DNA from: Nannocystis punicea
GTDB lineage: Bacteria; Myxococcota_A; Polyangia; Nannocystales; Nannocystaceae
Assembly: GCF_026965555.1 (NCBI RefSeq)
Contig: NZ_CP114040.1
Span: 11,424,001 to 11,488,000, forward strand
Length of the DNA: 64,000 nucleotides
Direction: 5' to 3'
Under the pieces are notes generated by a model, which saw only the letters and a list, made by a program, of their open reading frames with translations, did no database searches and was not told where the DNA came from. Below, piece by piece: positions 1 to 9,278 of this stretch. Within the stretch, counting starts at the first letter, position 1. Each line of letters opens with the position of its first letter. Position numbers and translations under genes: made by a program.

Positions 1-2
1 GC

Positions 3-1199
3 CGGGCCGAGCGCTGCTACCGCTACGAGCTCGCCGTCGACGCCGGCGACGACTTCATCCAGTTCGGCCACTGGGACAACCGCCGCCAGGGCCTGCTCGC
101 GGGCGAGCGGCTGCAGCACGACCTGCGGCGCATGGAGGCCGCCTACTATCAGAACCATCGCCGGGAGTACGAGCTGACCAAGCGGGTCTCGCTCGCCAGC
201 CTCGACCCGGTCGCGCTGATCGCCCTGCGCAAGACGGGCGCCTGCCACTTCAACCTGCCCTCGATCCTCTTCGACCTCGATCACGCGACCCATTACCTGC
301 GGCGGATCAAGCTCGTCGGTCTGTCGATCCCCGCAGTCACCGGGCCGTACACCAACATCGGCGCGACGCTCACCTACGAATCGGGCGCGATCCGCTCGAC
401 TCCTGGGGGCGGAGTCGACGGCCAAGCCGGCGCCGCTCAGTCCGTCGCCATCACCGTCACCCAGGAGGACACCGGCCTGTTCGAGCCCAACCTCCGGGAC
501 GAGCGCTACCTGCCCTTCGAGGGCCGCGCGCTCGAGCGGAGCAACTGGCGCCTCGAGCTGCCGAAGGCAGTACGTCAGTTCGACTACGAGACCATCTCCG
601 ACGTCATCCTGACGATCCGGTACACGGCGCGTGAGGGCGCGGAGACCACCGCGACGCTCGTCGGCGACCTGATGAATGCCGAAAACACGGGACTCAACAA
701 CTTCAAGCGCGCCGAGGCTGACATCGAGCCCGTACGAGGCACGGGCCAGGTGCAGCTCTTCAGCGCTCGCGCCGAGTTCCCGGAGGCCTGGCGCAGCTTC
801 GTGGCCGCCGGCAACAACGAGGGCGCGGCCTCGCTGGCCCTCGATCTCTCCGAAGATCGCTTCCCGTACCCGCAAATCCCGCCCGGCAGCCGCAGGATCC
901 AGTTCGTCGCCATCTTCGCCCGTTGGCCCGCCAGCTCGACGATCGTGCCCGGAGAGGACACCTTCACGGAGGTCGACCTTCAGCCGGCGAGCGGCGCCGT
1001 CATCGAAGACCTCGCATTCTCAAGGTACCGGAACGAGCAGCCGCACGAAGACGCGAAGTTCAACTACATCTGGCACGGCGCCACCGCCACGGGCCTCGAC
1101 CGTGACCCCGGCACTTGGACCCTGGTGATGCCGCACGGCTGGCCCGAGGACCACAGCCCCGAGGACCTCATCATCGTCGTCGGTCACAAGGTGAGCTGA
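3..1199 (+). CDS. Tc toxin subunit A (TcA/TcdA-like), C-terminal part
   Basis: The frame is open from the left edge, so the true start lies outside the window; a Met at 132 is internal. The translated end reads ERCYRYELAVDAGDDFIQFG followed about 40 residues later by MEAAYYQNHRREYELTKRVS, which I recognise as the TcB-binding end of TcA subunits (TcdA, TcaB/XptA type). In Tc toxins the TcA pentamer forms the injection channel and receptor-binding shell, and its C-terminal domain docks the TcB-TcC cocoon. The stop is followed after 30 nt by the TcB-TcC gene on the same strand, the usual A-then-BC order. Only the last ~400 residues are visible, so receptor-binding and pore regions cannot be judged. 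Confident for family, partial gene. Confidence 0.88.
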   Translation, partial: RAERCYRYELAVDAGDDFIQFGHWDNRRQGLLAGERLQHDLRRMEAAYYQNHRREYELTKRVSLASLDPVALIALRKTGACHFNLPSILFDLDHATHYLRRIKLVGLSIPAVTGPYTNIGATLTYESGAIRSTPGGGVDGQAGAAQSVAITVTQEDTGLFEPNLRDERYLPFEGRALERSNWRLELPKAVRQFDYETISDVILTIRYTAREGAETTATLVGDLMNAENTGLNNFKRAEADIEPVRGTGQVQLFSARAEFPEAWRSFVAAGNNEGAASLALDLSEDRFPYPQIPPGSRRIQFVAIFARWPASSTIVPGEDTFTEVDLQPASGAVIEDLAFSRYRNEQPHEDAKFNYIWHGATATGLDRDPGTWTLVMPHGWPEDHSPEDLIIVVGHKVS

Positions 1200-1214
1200 T
1201 TCAATCCAGCGAGC

Positions 1215-1224
1215 GGGGAGGGTG
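1215..1224 (+). promoter_or_regulatory. Ribosome binding site of the TcB-TcC gene
   Basis: GGGGAGGGTG lies just before the ATG at 1230, with the GGAGG core 8 nt from it. It fixes the start at 1230 (or the in-frame ATG at 1236). No promoter is evident in the 30-nt gap, so the gene is probably co-transcribed with TcA. Confidence 0.7.
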
Positions 1225-1229
1225 AAATC

Positions 1230-4200
1230 ATGGCAATGAAGCGCGACAACGACGCCTCGGGCGGCCGCATGGCCGATCCGTCGGCCACCCAGAAGAGCAG
1301 CAACCAGTCCACCGACAGCGCGGCCCGCCCGAGCGGCCACCGGGCGGGCCCTGGGCCCTCCCCGGCGGTCACGAACAAGCCGCAGGACACCCGCGAGGCT
1401 GCCCCCGGCGCGGCCGCCTCCGCCGGCACCGGCCCGCAAAATTCACAATCCCCCGCTCCGGCCGCACCCAACCCGTCCGAGCTCGCCCCCTCGATCTCCC
1501 TCCCCAAGGGCGGCGGCGCCCTCAAAAACATCGGCGACAAGTTCGAGGCCAACGCCTTCAGCGGCAGCGGCGGTATGAGCATTCCGATCGCCGTCTCTCC
1601 GGGTCGGGGCCTCTCCCCGACCCTCGCCCTCGGCTACAGCACCGGCGCCGGCAACGGCCCGTTCGGCATGGGCTGGCAGCTCTCGGTCGCGTCGATCTCC
1701 CGCAAGACCGACAAGGGCTTGCCGACCTACGACGACGCGGCCGAGGCCGACACCTTCATCATCTCCGACGCCGAGGACCTCGTCCCGTTGCTCGAGGAGA
1801 ACGGCGGCGAGTGGACGCCCAAGGTCTTTACTCAAGATGGCCACCGCGTCCACGCCTATCGTCCGCGCGTCGAGGCCGGCTTCGCCCGCATCGAGCGCTG
1901 GGTGCACCTCGGGACAGGTGAAGTCCACTGGCGCACCTGGTCGCGCGACAACGTGCGCAGCACCTACGGCACCTCCCCGGCCAGCCGGATCGCCGACCCG
2001 GCCGACGCCACGCGCGTCTTCACCTGGCTCATCGACCAGACCAGCGACGACCGCGGCAATATCGTCCAGTTCGTCTACAAGCAGGAAGACCTCGAGGACG
2101 TCGACGCCGAGAGCCTCGAGGAGCACGAGCGCCTGGCCGTCACCCAGGCCCAGGCCCAGCGCTACCTCAAGCGCATCTATTACGGCAACGCCACCCCTTA
2201 TCTCGCCGACGATTGGCACTTCGAGGTCCTCCTCGACTACGGCGAGCACGACGCCCACGGCGTCGAGACCGGCACCTGGCCCGCCCGCCCCGACACTTTT
2301 TCAAATTTCCGCGCCTGCTTCGACATCCGCACGCGCCGGCTGTGCCGGCGGATCCTCATGCTCCACCACTTCGAGGAGCTGCCCGTCGATCCGTACCTCG
2401 TCGCCGCCACCGAACTCACCTATTCCGAGAACCCGACCGCCACGCTCCTGATCGCCGCCAGGCACCGTGGCTATGTCTATTCCGGCGGCGCCTATTCCAA
2501 CAAAGCCTACCCCCCGGTCGAGTTCACGTACAGCGCCGCGCAGATCGATCCGGCCCTCCGCCTCGTCGACGTCGACACTTTAAAAGATGTCCCTGGCGCG
2601 CTGGGCGGTCGCTTCGAGCTCGTCGACCTCGACGGCGAGGGTTTGCCCGGCCTCCTCACCGAGCAGGCCGGCCACTGGTATTACAAGCGCAACGAGGGCG
2701 AGGGCACCTTCGGCCCGCTGCGCAGCCTCCCGAGCCTGCCGAGCAACGCCCGTCTCGGCAGCCAGCGCCTCGTCGACCTCAACGGCGACGGCGCACTCAG
2801 CCTCACCAGCTTCTCCGGCCCCGCGCCCGGCTTCTACGAGCGCCCGCTGCCGATGTGCGGCGTCGCGGCCGAGGACTGGCAATCGTTCCGCAGCTTCCGC
2901 GCCGTCCCCAACATCGACCTCGGTGCTGCCAACGTCCAGCTCCTCGATATCAACGGAGATGGCCTCGCGGACATCCTCGTCTGCGAGGACAACCGCTTCA
3001 TCTGGTACCCGTCCGAGGGCCACGATGGTTACGGCGAGCCGCGGGTCCTCTCGCGCCCGCGCGACGAGCGAGTCGGTCCGCAGCTGATCTGGACCGACCC
3101 ACAGCAGGCCATCTACTTCACCGACATGACCGGCGACGGCCTCGCCGACATCGTCCGCGTCCGCAACGGCTCCGTCGTCTACTGGCCCAACCTCGGCTAC
3201 GGCCGCTTCGGCCGCCAGATCGGCATGCGCGGCGCCCCCGTGTTCGACCGCCCCGACCGCTTCCGCGCCGATCGCCTGCGGATCGGCGACATCGACGGCA
3301 GCGGCACCACCGACCTCGTCTACGTCCGCCAAGACGGCGCCCGCCTGTGGCGCAACCAGGCCGGCAACAGTTTTTCAACGGCCGTCCAGGTCGACATCCC
3401 GCCGGTCGACAGCCTCTCCTCCGTGCAGCTCGCCGACATTCTCGGAAAGGGCACCGCCGCACTGGTCTGGTCGACCGACCTCCCGCATCGCCAGGGCACG
3501 CATATCGCCTTCGTCGACCTCATGTCGGCGGGCAAGCCCTACTTGATGCTTTCTACCAAGAACAATATGGGCGCCGAGACCCGGGTCGAATATGCCCCAT
3601 CGACCAGGTTCTATCTTGACGACCGCGCCGCCGGCAAGCCGTGGAAGACCCGCCTCCCGTTCCCCACGCACGTCATCGAGCGCGTCGAGATCCGAGATCA
3701 CGTCACCGGCCACTTCTTCGTCCAGAAGTACAAATATCACCACGGCTACTTCGACGGCCCCGAGCGGGAGTTCCGCGGCTTCGGTATGGTCGAGACCGAG
3801 GACACCGAGTCCTGGGCCGACTACAATTCACCAAAGCTGTTCCCCACCGGTCACGAGATCGTCGACGAGGCATTGCACAGCCCGCCGGTCCTGACCAAGA
3901 CGTGGTTCCACACCGGAGCCTACCTCGGCGGCACCAGCCTCGCGCACTGCTACAGCGACGAGTACTACAGCGACAAGACCGACGATTTTCCCAATGGCAT
4001 CGCCATCGACCTGCTCGAGACCCTGATCCCCGACGGCCTCACTCCGATCGAGAACCGCGAGGCAGTGCGAGCCCTCCGCGGCCGCGCCCTCCGCGTGGAG
4101 GTCTACGGCCGCGACGGCACCGAGGAACAGATCCACCCGTACACCGTCTCCGAGACCAACTTCGCCGTCCGCCTCCTGCAGCCGCGGGGCGACCACAAGC

Positions 4201-7200
4201 ACGCCGCCTTCCTCGTCCACGACCGCGAGAGCCTGTCCTATCATTACGAGCGCATGCCGGACGCGCCCGGCGTCCGACACGCCGCCGTGCTCGAGGTCGA
4301 TACCTTCGGCAACCCGATCCGCTCCGTCAGCGTCGCCTACCCCTACGCCAAGACCTTCCCGGTCTTCGGCACCGTGCCCGAGCAAGGGCAGACCCATGTC
4401 GTCCTCACCGAGGTCGACCTCCTCAACGTCCACGATCAGCCCGACACCTACCGCCTCGGCGTTCCGGTCGAGACCCGCAGCTACGAGCTCCACGGCCTCG
4501 AGGGCAACCCCGCCGACCCCTTCACCCACGCCGAGCTGCTCGCCCACGCCGACGCCGCCACCGAGATCCCCTATCACGGCCCCGTGCCCGCGGGTGCGCA
4601 GAAGCGCCTGCTCTCGCGCGCTCAGGTCTACTACTATTCCGACAACCTCGCCTCGCGCCTGTCTCTCGGGCAATGTGGTCTCCGCGCCCTGCCCTACGAG
4701 ACCCTCACCCTCGCCTTCACCCAGGCGCAGCTCGACGCCGTGTTCCTGAACGGCGAGCTCACCGGCCTCGCCCTCGACACCGAGGGCGGCTACCGCGAGG
4801 ACGACGGCCTTTGGTGGCGCCCGAGCGGCCGCGTCCTCTTCGACGCCGCCAACTTCTACCGCGTCACCGAGTCGCGCGACGTCTTCGGCCACGCCACGAC
4901 CTTCACCCACGACGCCCACAGCCTCCTCATCGAATCCGCCGAGGACGCCCTCGGCAACACGATCACCGCTCGCAACGATTACCGCCTCCTCGCCCCCGAC
5001 CTCGTCACCGACCCGAACGGCAATCGTCAAGCCGTCGCCTTCGACGCCCTCGGCATGGTCGTCAAGACGGCCGTCATGGGCAAGGACGGCAGCAGCGACG
5101 GCGACACCCTGACGCATCCCACGGCCGAGCTCGAGTACGACCTCGACGCCTGGCTCAACGGCCAGGGCCCGACCGTCGTCCACACCATCATCCGCGAGAA
5201 CCACGGCGCCGGCAACCTGGCCTTTCAGCACAGCTACGCCTACTCCGGCGGCCTCGGCCAGGTCGTCCTGCAAAAAGTCCAGGCCTCGCCAGGCCTCGCG
5301 CCCAAGCGCAACGTCAACGGCGACCTCGTGTTCGTCGGCGACGAGCTCGTGTTCGAGGACACCTCTCCAAATATCCGCTGGGTCGGCAACGGCCGCGTCA
5401 TCGTCGACAACAAGGGCAACCCCGTCAAGCAGTACGAGCCCTTCTTCGACTCGAGCCCCGCGTACACCGACGAACAGGAGCTCGTCGAGTGGGGCGTCAC
5501 CCCGTTCATCCACTACGACCCGCTGGGGCGAGTCGTGCGCACCGACATGCCCGACGGGACCTTCAGCACCGTCCTCCGCACCTCCTCGGTCGAGGGCATG
5601 CTGGAGGCCAATGGCAATACCACCGATAGCGATTGGTACGCCCAGAGGATGGCCCTGACCCCGGGCACCCCGCACAACGACGGCGAGATCTACGCCGCCG
5701 AGCAGGCCGCGCTCCACAGCGGTCTACCCAAATATCGCTACTTCGATCCGTTCGGCCGCCCCTTCCTCGACCTCGCCCTCATCTACGACGAGGAGAACAC
5801 CGAGTACGTCCCGATCGCCACGCGCGTCGCCCTCGACATCGAGGGCAACAGCCGCGTCGTCACCGACGCCAACGGACACACCGCCGAGACCAACACCTTC
5901 GCCCCCGGCGGCCTTCAGCTCGAGACCTCCAGCCAGGACGCCGGCACGCGCAGGGCCTTGCCCGACGCCATGGGCAGGCCCCTGCGCGCCTGGGACAGCC
6001 GCGCCAACGTCCGCCGCTGGACCTACGACGTCCTGAACCGCCCCACGCACGCCTTTAATAAACACGACACCGACGACGAGGTCCTTCAGCAGCGCATCGT
6101 CTACGGCGAGAGCCTCGGCGCCAGCGCCGACGACACCAACCATCTCGGTCAGGTCTACCGCGTCTACGACAGCGCCGGCGTCCTCACCAGCGTCGAGTAC
6201 GACTTCAAGGGCAACCTCCTCGCCACCGAGCGCCGCCTCGCCGAGGATTACAAGGCCACGCCCGACTGGATCGACCTCGCCACCGAGACCGACCCCGCCC
6301 TCATCCACGCCGCCGCCGCGCCCTTGCTCGAGTCCGAGACCTTCACGACCTCCTGGACTTACGACGCCCTCAGCCGCGTCCGCACCCAGACCACGCCCGA
6401 CGCCAGCGTTACCACCCAGCTCTTCGGCGCCGGCGGCATGCTCAATTCCGTCGCCGTCAACGTCCGCGGCGCAGTCACGGCCACGGACATCGTCACCAAC
6501 ATCGACTACAACGCCCGCGGCCAGCGCACCGTCATCGCCTACGGCAATGGTTCGACCACCGACTACGAGTACGACGCCAAAACCTTCCGCGTCACCCGCA
6601 TTCGCACCATCCGCCCCAACCCCGACCCGCATACCGTCCAGGATCTGCGTTACCACTACGACCCCGTCGGCAACATCGCCCGGATCCGCGACCAGGCTCA
6701 GCAAGGCGTCTTCTTCGACAACGCCTACGCCGACCCGACCCAGTCGTTCGTCTACGACGCCATCTACCGCCTCACCTCCGCCACGGGCCGCGAGCACGCC
6801 ACCCTGACGATGCCCACCGCCGAGGGCTTCGCGCCCATTGCGCACCCGCAGGACAGCCAGCTCCAGCGCAACTACACCCAGAGGTACACCTACGACCCCG
6901 TGGGCAACATCCTGCGGATGAAGCACGAATCCGGCATGTCGGTTGTCTGGCAGCGCGGATACGACTACCATCCTGGTGGCAACCAGCTCCGGGCCACCAG
7001 CGCCGCCCTCGACGACATCGACGACCCGCCGAACTACTCGGTCCTCTACTCGCACGACGCCCACGGCAACATGACCGCCATGCCCAACATCCCCGGTGGC
7101 CTCACCTGGGACGACGACGATCGCCTGCAGAGCAGCGATTCCATCGGCGGCGGCAAGACCTACTACGTCTACGACGGCGCCGGCCAGCGCGTCCGCAAGG

Positions 7201-8768
7201 TCCACGTCAACCAGTCGAATACGACCAGCCAGCAGCGCCTCTACTTCGGCAGCTGGGAGACCTACCGCGAACACAAGAACATTAACACCACCAACGACCT
7301 CGACCTCGAGCGCGAGATCCTCCACGTCCACGACGACCACGGCCGCGTCTGCCTCATCGAGACCAAGACCGTCGACGCCGGCACCCCCGTCGTCACCCCG
7401 GCGAACATCGCCCGCTACCAGTACTCCAACCACCTCGGCACCGCCAACCTCGAGCTCGACGACAACGCCGAGGTCATCAGCTACGAGGAGTTCCATCCCT
7501 ACGGCACCAGCAGCTACCGCGCCGCCAACAGCGCCATCGAGGTCAGCGCCAAGCGCTACCGCTACACGGGCCAGGAACGCGACGAAGAGACCGGGCTCGC
7601 CTGCCACGGAGCGCGCTACTACGCGCAATGGCTCGGCAGGTGGACGGCCGCCGACCCAATCGGCCTCGGCGACGGCCCAAATCGCTATCTCTACGTCCAG
7701 GCGAACCCAATCGTCCTTCACGATTCCACGGGTACTCGTAGCAACGCCACTGCCCCGCACCCGAAGGATCCAGATATCGAGAAGAAGATTCAAGCGATGA
7801 CGCCCTCGGAATTCAGGGCGTTCCAGAACTCACCTGAATCACAACAAGCTCGAACGGAGAATCTCGAGAATTCCAGTTCAGGCATTGAGCCGCCCGAAAC
7901 GAGGGATGAACATGGGACTGGGAGTAAAGGCGCTGGCGCAGGGGATAGACCTCATCGAAAACCTAGCAGCTCGGGAGGCGTGGGGAAGAAGGGAGGCCAA
8001 GCTAGCACCACCCATACGGACCCTCGCGCGTACGCGGGCCCTAGCGCCGTGGAGAGCACGGGTGGCGTCGGGCAGGTGCCACAGACGGGGTCCGGCCTAG
8101 GCAGCGGTTCGAGAGAGGAGAGCTCTGGCGGCGCAAGTGTCGCTTCTGTCGGCGAGGCCGCGGGTGCTTTTGCAAAAGGCCTCGGAAAAGGCGCCGCCAT
8201 TGGCTTAGGTGTCCGTTTCGGACTTGCAGGGCTTCGCTTCCTCAGTCCGTACCTCGCTAGATTCACTCCCGGCGGCCTCCTCGCCTGGGGCCTTTTCGAG
8301 CTCTGGAAGAGCTGGCAAAGCATGCGCGACGCTGCAGCTCGCATCCTCACTGGCTCAGGCTCAGGTGACGATTGGGAGAGCCTTGGCCGGGTGGTCGGCG
8401 GTCTTGTCGCCGGTGGTGTCAAGAAGCCCGGAAAGAAGAGCAAGGGGGTCCAGCGCGACCTGACAACTGAGGAACTCGGAATTTCTGCGAGCTCCAATCT
8501 CACAGCAAGGGTTCAGTTAAAGGGCGAAATAATGACGGTCCTCGTTGGCTATCTCGGAAAACCTCTTACCGAAAAAGGAGGACTCGGCGCCTCTCTCTTT
8601 GGCATCCAGCGGCGGCTACAAGCGCTGGCCAGGTCCGAAGGAGCCACGATTTTGCGAATCGAAACCACAGAGATAAAGGAAGCAACCGGCACGTTGATCA
8701 AAGGGCTTGTAAGGGCAGGCTTTCAGAGTCGCCCCAATGGCACTTGGTGGTGGGAAGGAGCACCCTGA
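1230..8768 (+). CDS. TcB-TcC fusion toxin (SpvB / FG-GAP propeller / Rhs cocoon) with variable C-terminal toxin
   Basis: 2512 residues. After a low-complexity N-terminus, a SpvB domain begins near residue 90 (ISLPKGGGALKNIGDKFEAN, then GLSPTLALGYSTGAGNGPFG). Acidic FG-GAP/VCBS-like repeats follow at about 455-790 (LLDINGDGLADIL, FTDMTGDGLADIV), then TcB middle domains, then many YD/Rhs repeats to about 2100. The Rhs core closes with RYRYTGQERDEETGL (about 2108), GRWTAADPIGLGDGPNRYLY and HDSTG (about 2165). In this family the core forms a hollow shell that holds and auto-cleaves the toxic C-terminus for delivery through TcA. The last ~344 residues are unlike the core: a Ser/Gly linker, a hydrophobic stretch (FAKGLGKGAAIGLG, FTPGGLLAWGLFELW) and a small terminal domain ending NGTWWWEGAP that I cannot assign; a GNAT-like fold is only a guess. 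TcB and TcC are usually separate genes; a fusion is less common. Base composition becomes visibly more AT-rich in the C-terminal part. Confidence 0.9.
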   Translation: MAMKRDNDASGGRMADPSATQKSSNQSTDSAARPSGHRAGPGPSPAVTNKPQDTREAAPGAAASAGTGPQNSQSPAPAAPNPSELAPSISLPKGGGALKNIGDKFEANAFSGSGGMSIPIAVSPGRGLSPTLALGYSTGAGNGPFGMGWQLSVASISRKTDKGLPTYDDAAEADTFIISDAEDLVPLLEENGGEWTPKVFTQDGHRVHAYRPRVEAGFARIERWVHLGTGEVHWRTWSRDNVRSTYGTSPASRIADPADATRVFTWLIDQTSDDRGNIVQFVYKQEDLEDVDAESLEEHERLAVTQAQAQRYLKRIYYGNATPYLADDWHFEVLLDYGEHDAHGVETGTWPARPDTFSNFRACFDIRTRRLCRRILMLHHFEELPVDPYLVAATELTYSENPTATLLIAARHRGYVYSGGAYSNKAYPPVEFTYSAAQIDPALRLVDVDTLKDVPGALGGRFELVDLDGEGLPGLLTEQAGHWYYKRNEGEGTFGPLRSLPSLPSNARLGSQRLVDLNGDGALSLTSFSGPAPGFYERPLPMCGVAAEDWQSFRSFRAVPNIDLGAANVQLLDINGDGLADILVCEDNRFIWYPSEGHDGYGEPRVLSRPRDERVGPQLIWTDPQQAIYFTDMTGDGLADIVRVRNGSVVYWPNLGYGRFGRQIGMRGAPVFDRPDRFRADRLRIGDIDGSGTTDLVYVRQDGARLWRNQAGNSFSTAVQVDIPPVDSLSSVQLADILGKGTAALVWSTDLPHRQGTHIAFVDLMSAGKPYLMLSTKNNMGAETRVEYAPSTRFYLDDRAAGKPWKTRLPFPTHVIERVEIRDHVTGHFFVQKYKYHHGYFDGPEREFRGFGMVETEDTESWADYNSPKLFPTGHEIVDEALHSPPVLTKTWFHTGAYLGGTSLAHCYSDEYYSDKTDDFPNGIAIDLLETLIPDGLTPIENREAVRALRGRALRVEVYGRDGTEEQIHPYTVSETNFAVRLLQPRGDHKHAAFLVHDRESLSYHYERMPDAPGVRHAAVLEVDTFGNPIRSVSVAYPYAKTFPVFGTVPEQGQTHVVLTEVDLLNVHDQPDTYRLGVPVETRSYELHGLEGNPADPFTHAELLAHADAATEIPYHGPVPAGAQKRLLSRAQVYYYSDNLASRLSLGQCGLRALPYETLTLAFTQAQLDAVFLNGELTGLALDTEGGYREDDGLWWRPSGRVLFDAANFYRVTESRDVFGHATTFTHDAHSLLIESAEDALGNTITARNDYRLLAPDLVTDPNGNRQAVAFDALGMVVKTAVMGKDGSSDGDTLTHPTAELEYDLDAWLNGQGPTVVHTIIRENHGAGNLAFQHSYAYSGGLGQVVLQKVQASPGLAPKRNVNGDLVFVGDELVFEDTSPNIRWVGNGRVIVDNKGNPVKQYEPFFDSSPAYTDEQELVEWGVTPFIHYDPLGRVVRTDMPDGTFSTVLRTSSVEGMLEANGNTTDSDWYAQRMALTPGTPHNDGEIYAAEQAALHSGLPKYRYFDPFGRPFLDLALIYDEENTEYVPIATRVALDIEGNSRVVTDANGHTAETNTFAPGGLQLETSSQDAGTRRALPDAMGRPLRAWDSRANVRRWTYDVLNRPTHAFNKHDTDDEVLQQRIVYGESLGASADDTNHLGQVYRVYDSAGVLTSVEYDFKGNLLATERRLAEDYKATPDWIDLATETDPALIHAAAAPLLESETFTTSWTYDALSRVRTQTTPDASVTTQLFGAGGMLNSVAVNVRGAVTATDIVTNIDYNARGQRTVIAYGNGSTTDYEYDAKTFRVTRIRTIRPNPDPHTVQDLRYHYDPVGNIARIRDQAQQGVFFDNAYADPTQSFVYDAIYRLTSATGREHATLTMPTAEGFAPIAHPQDSQLQRNYTQRYTYDPVGNILRMKHESGMSVVWQRGYDYHPGGNQLRATSAALDDIDDPPNYSVLYSHDAHGNMTAMPNIPGGLTWDDDDRLQSSDSIGGGKTYYVYDGAGQRVRKVHVNQSNTTSQQRLYFGSWETYREHKNINTTNDLDLEREILHVHDDHGRVCLIETKTVDAGTPVVTPANIARYQYSNHLGTANLELDDNAEVISYEEFHPYGTSSYRAANSAIEVSAKRYRYTGQERDEETGLACHGARYYAQWLGRWTAADPIGLGDGPNRYLYVQANPIVLHDSTGTRSNATAPHPKDPDIEKKIQAMTPSEFRAFQNSPESQQARTENLENSSSGIEPPETRDEHGTGSKGAGAGDRPHRKPSSSGGVGKKGGQASTTHTDPRAYAGPSAVESTGGVGQVPQTGSGLGSGSREESSGGASVASVGEAAGAFAKGLGKGAAIGLGVRFGLAGLRFLSPYLARFTPGGLLAWGLFELWKSWQSMRDAAARILTGSGSGDDWESLGRVVGGLVAGGVKKPGKKSKGVQRDLTTEELGISASSNLTARVQLKGEIMTVLVGYLGKPLTEKGGLGASLFGIQRRLQALARSEGATILRIETTEIKEATGTLIKGLVRAGFQSRPNGTWWWEGAP

Positions 8769-9190
8769 TGGACATCATTCGAATCTATGCGCAAAAGATC
8801 TTGGATGGCTATTTAGCCAACCAGAGAGATCGAAAAATATTCCCAGGCTACCGCAGCCTGGAAAGTTCAACAGCCCCAAAATGGTGGACTGACGAACTTG
8901 CCCAACCTGAATGGGGAGAGATCCTGGGGTTCCATGAGCCACAGCCGGATGTGATGAACGGTTCTTTAGTAGTTTCGAAACTTGGTCTTGTTCTATTCGC
9001 CGGGACTGTCACCTGGATTGCCTACTCTGACATTGTTGGCTACGACACGCCCTCAAAGGCGCCCCCCGCTCGCGAGCTCATCATCCACACGCGCCAAGGC
9101 CCGCGCATCGCTCTGTCTTTTCCTCAGGGGGATGTTTTCTCCTTCATTCGTTTCCTCGGGATTGCAGTATCGAATTCTCAGAGGACATGA
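8768..9190 (+). CDS. Putative immunity protein for the TcB-TcC C-terminal toxin
   Basis: 140 residues starting MDIIRIYAQKILDGYLANQR. I place the start at 8768 because that ATG overlaps the toxin stop (TGATG), the usual arrangement for tightly coupled toxin-immunity pairs; an upstream in-frame start at 8744 inside the toxin gene is less likely. The protein is small, soluble-looking and of no family I recognise, and it is more AT-rich than the Rhs core, like the toxin domain it follows. The role is inferred from position only: a gene directly after a polymorphic toxin C-terminus normally encodes its cognate antitoxin that protects the producer cell. Confidence 0.6.
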   Translation: MDIIRIYAQKILDGYLANQRDRKIFPGYRSLESSTAPKWWTDELAQPEWGEILGFHEPQPDVMNGSLVVSKLGLVLFAGTVTWIAYSDIVGYDTPSKAPPARELIIHTRQGPRIALSFPQGDVFSFIRFLGIAVSNSQRT

Positions 9191-9211
9191 GAATGTCCAT
9201 GGGACATTCTC
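9183..9211. repeat. Overlapping hairpins of the TGTCC/GGACA palindrome family at the immunity stop codon
   Basis: Arms GAGAATGTCC (9189-9198) and GGACATTCTC (9202-9211) form a 10-bp stem with loop ATG. The first arm can instead pair with GGACAT at 9183-9188 across GAGA. The two stems exclude each other, and the element begins inside the stop codon of the immunity gene. No T-tract follows, so a simple intrinsic terminator is not shown. Confidence 0.6.
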
Positions 9212-9278
9212 ACCCTGCGCGCCAGCAAAGACCCGAAGGCAGACCTGGCCGCGGCGGGAAGAATTCCAGTGGTTTCGT

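Noticed and set aside
3828..7793. Very long open frames on the minus strand under the Tc toxin gene
   Set aside because: Val/Gly/Asp-rich composition without motifs or ribosome sites; produced by the strong codon bias of the sense gene.
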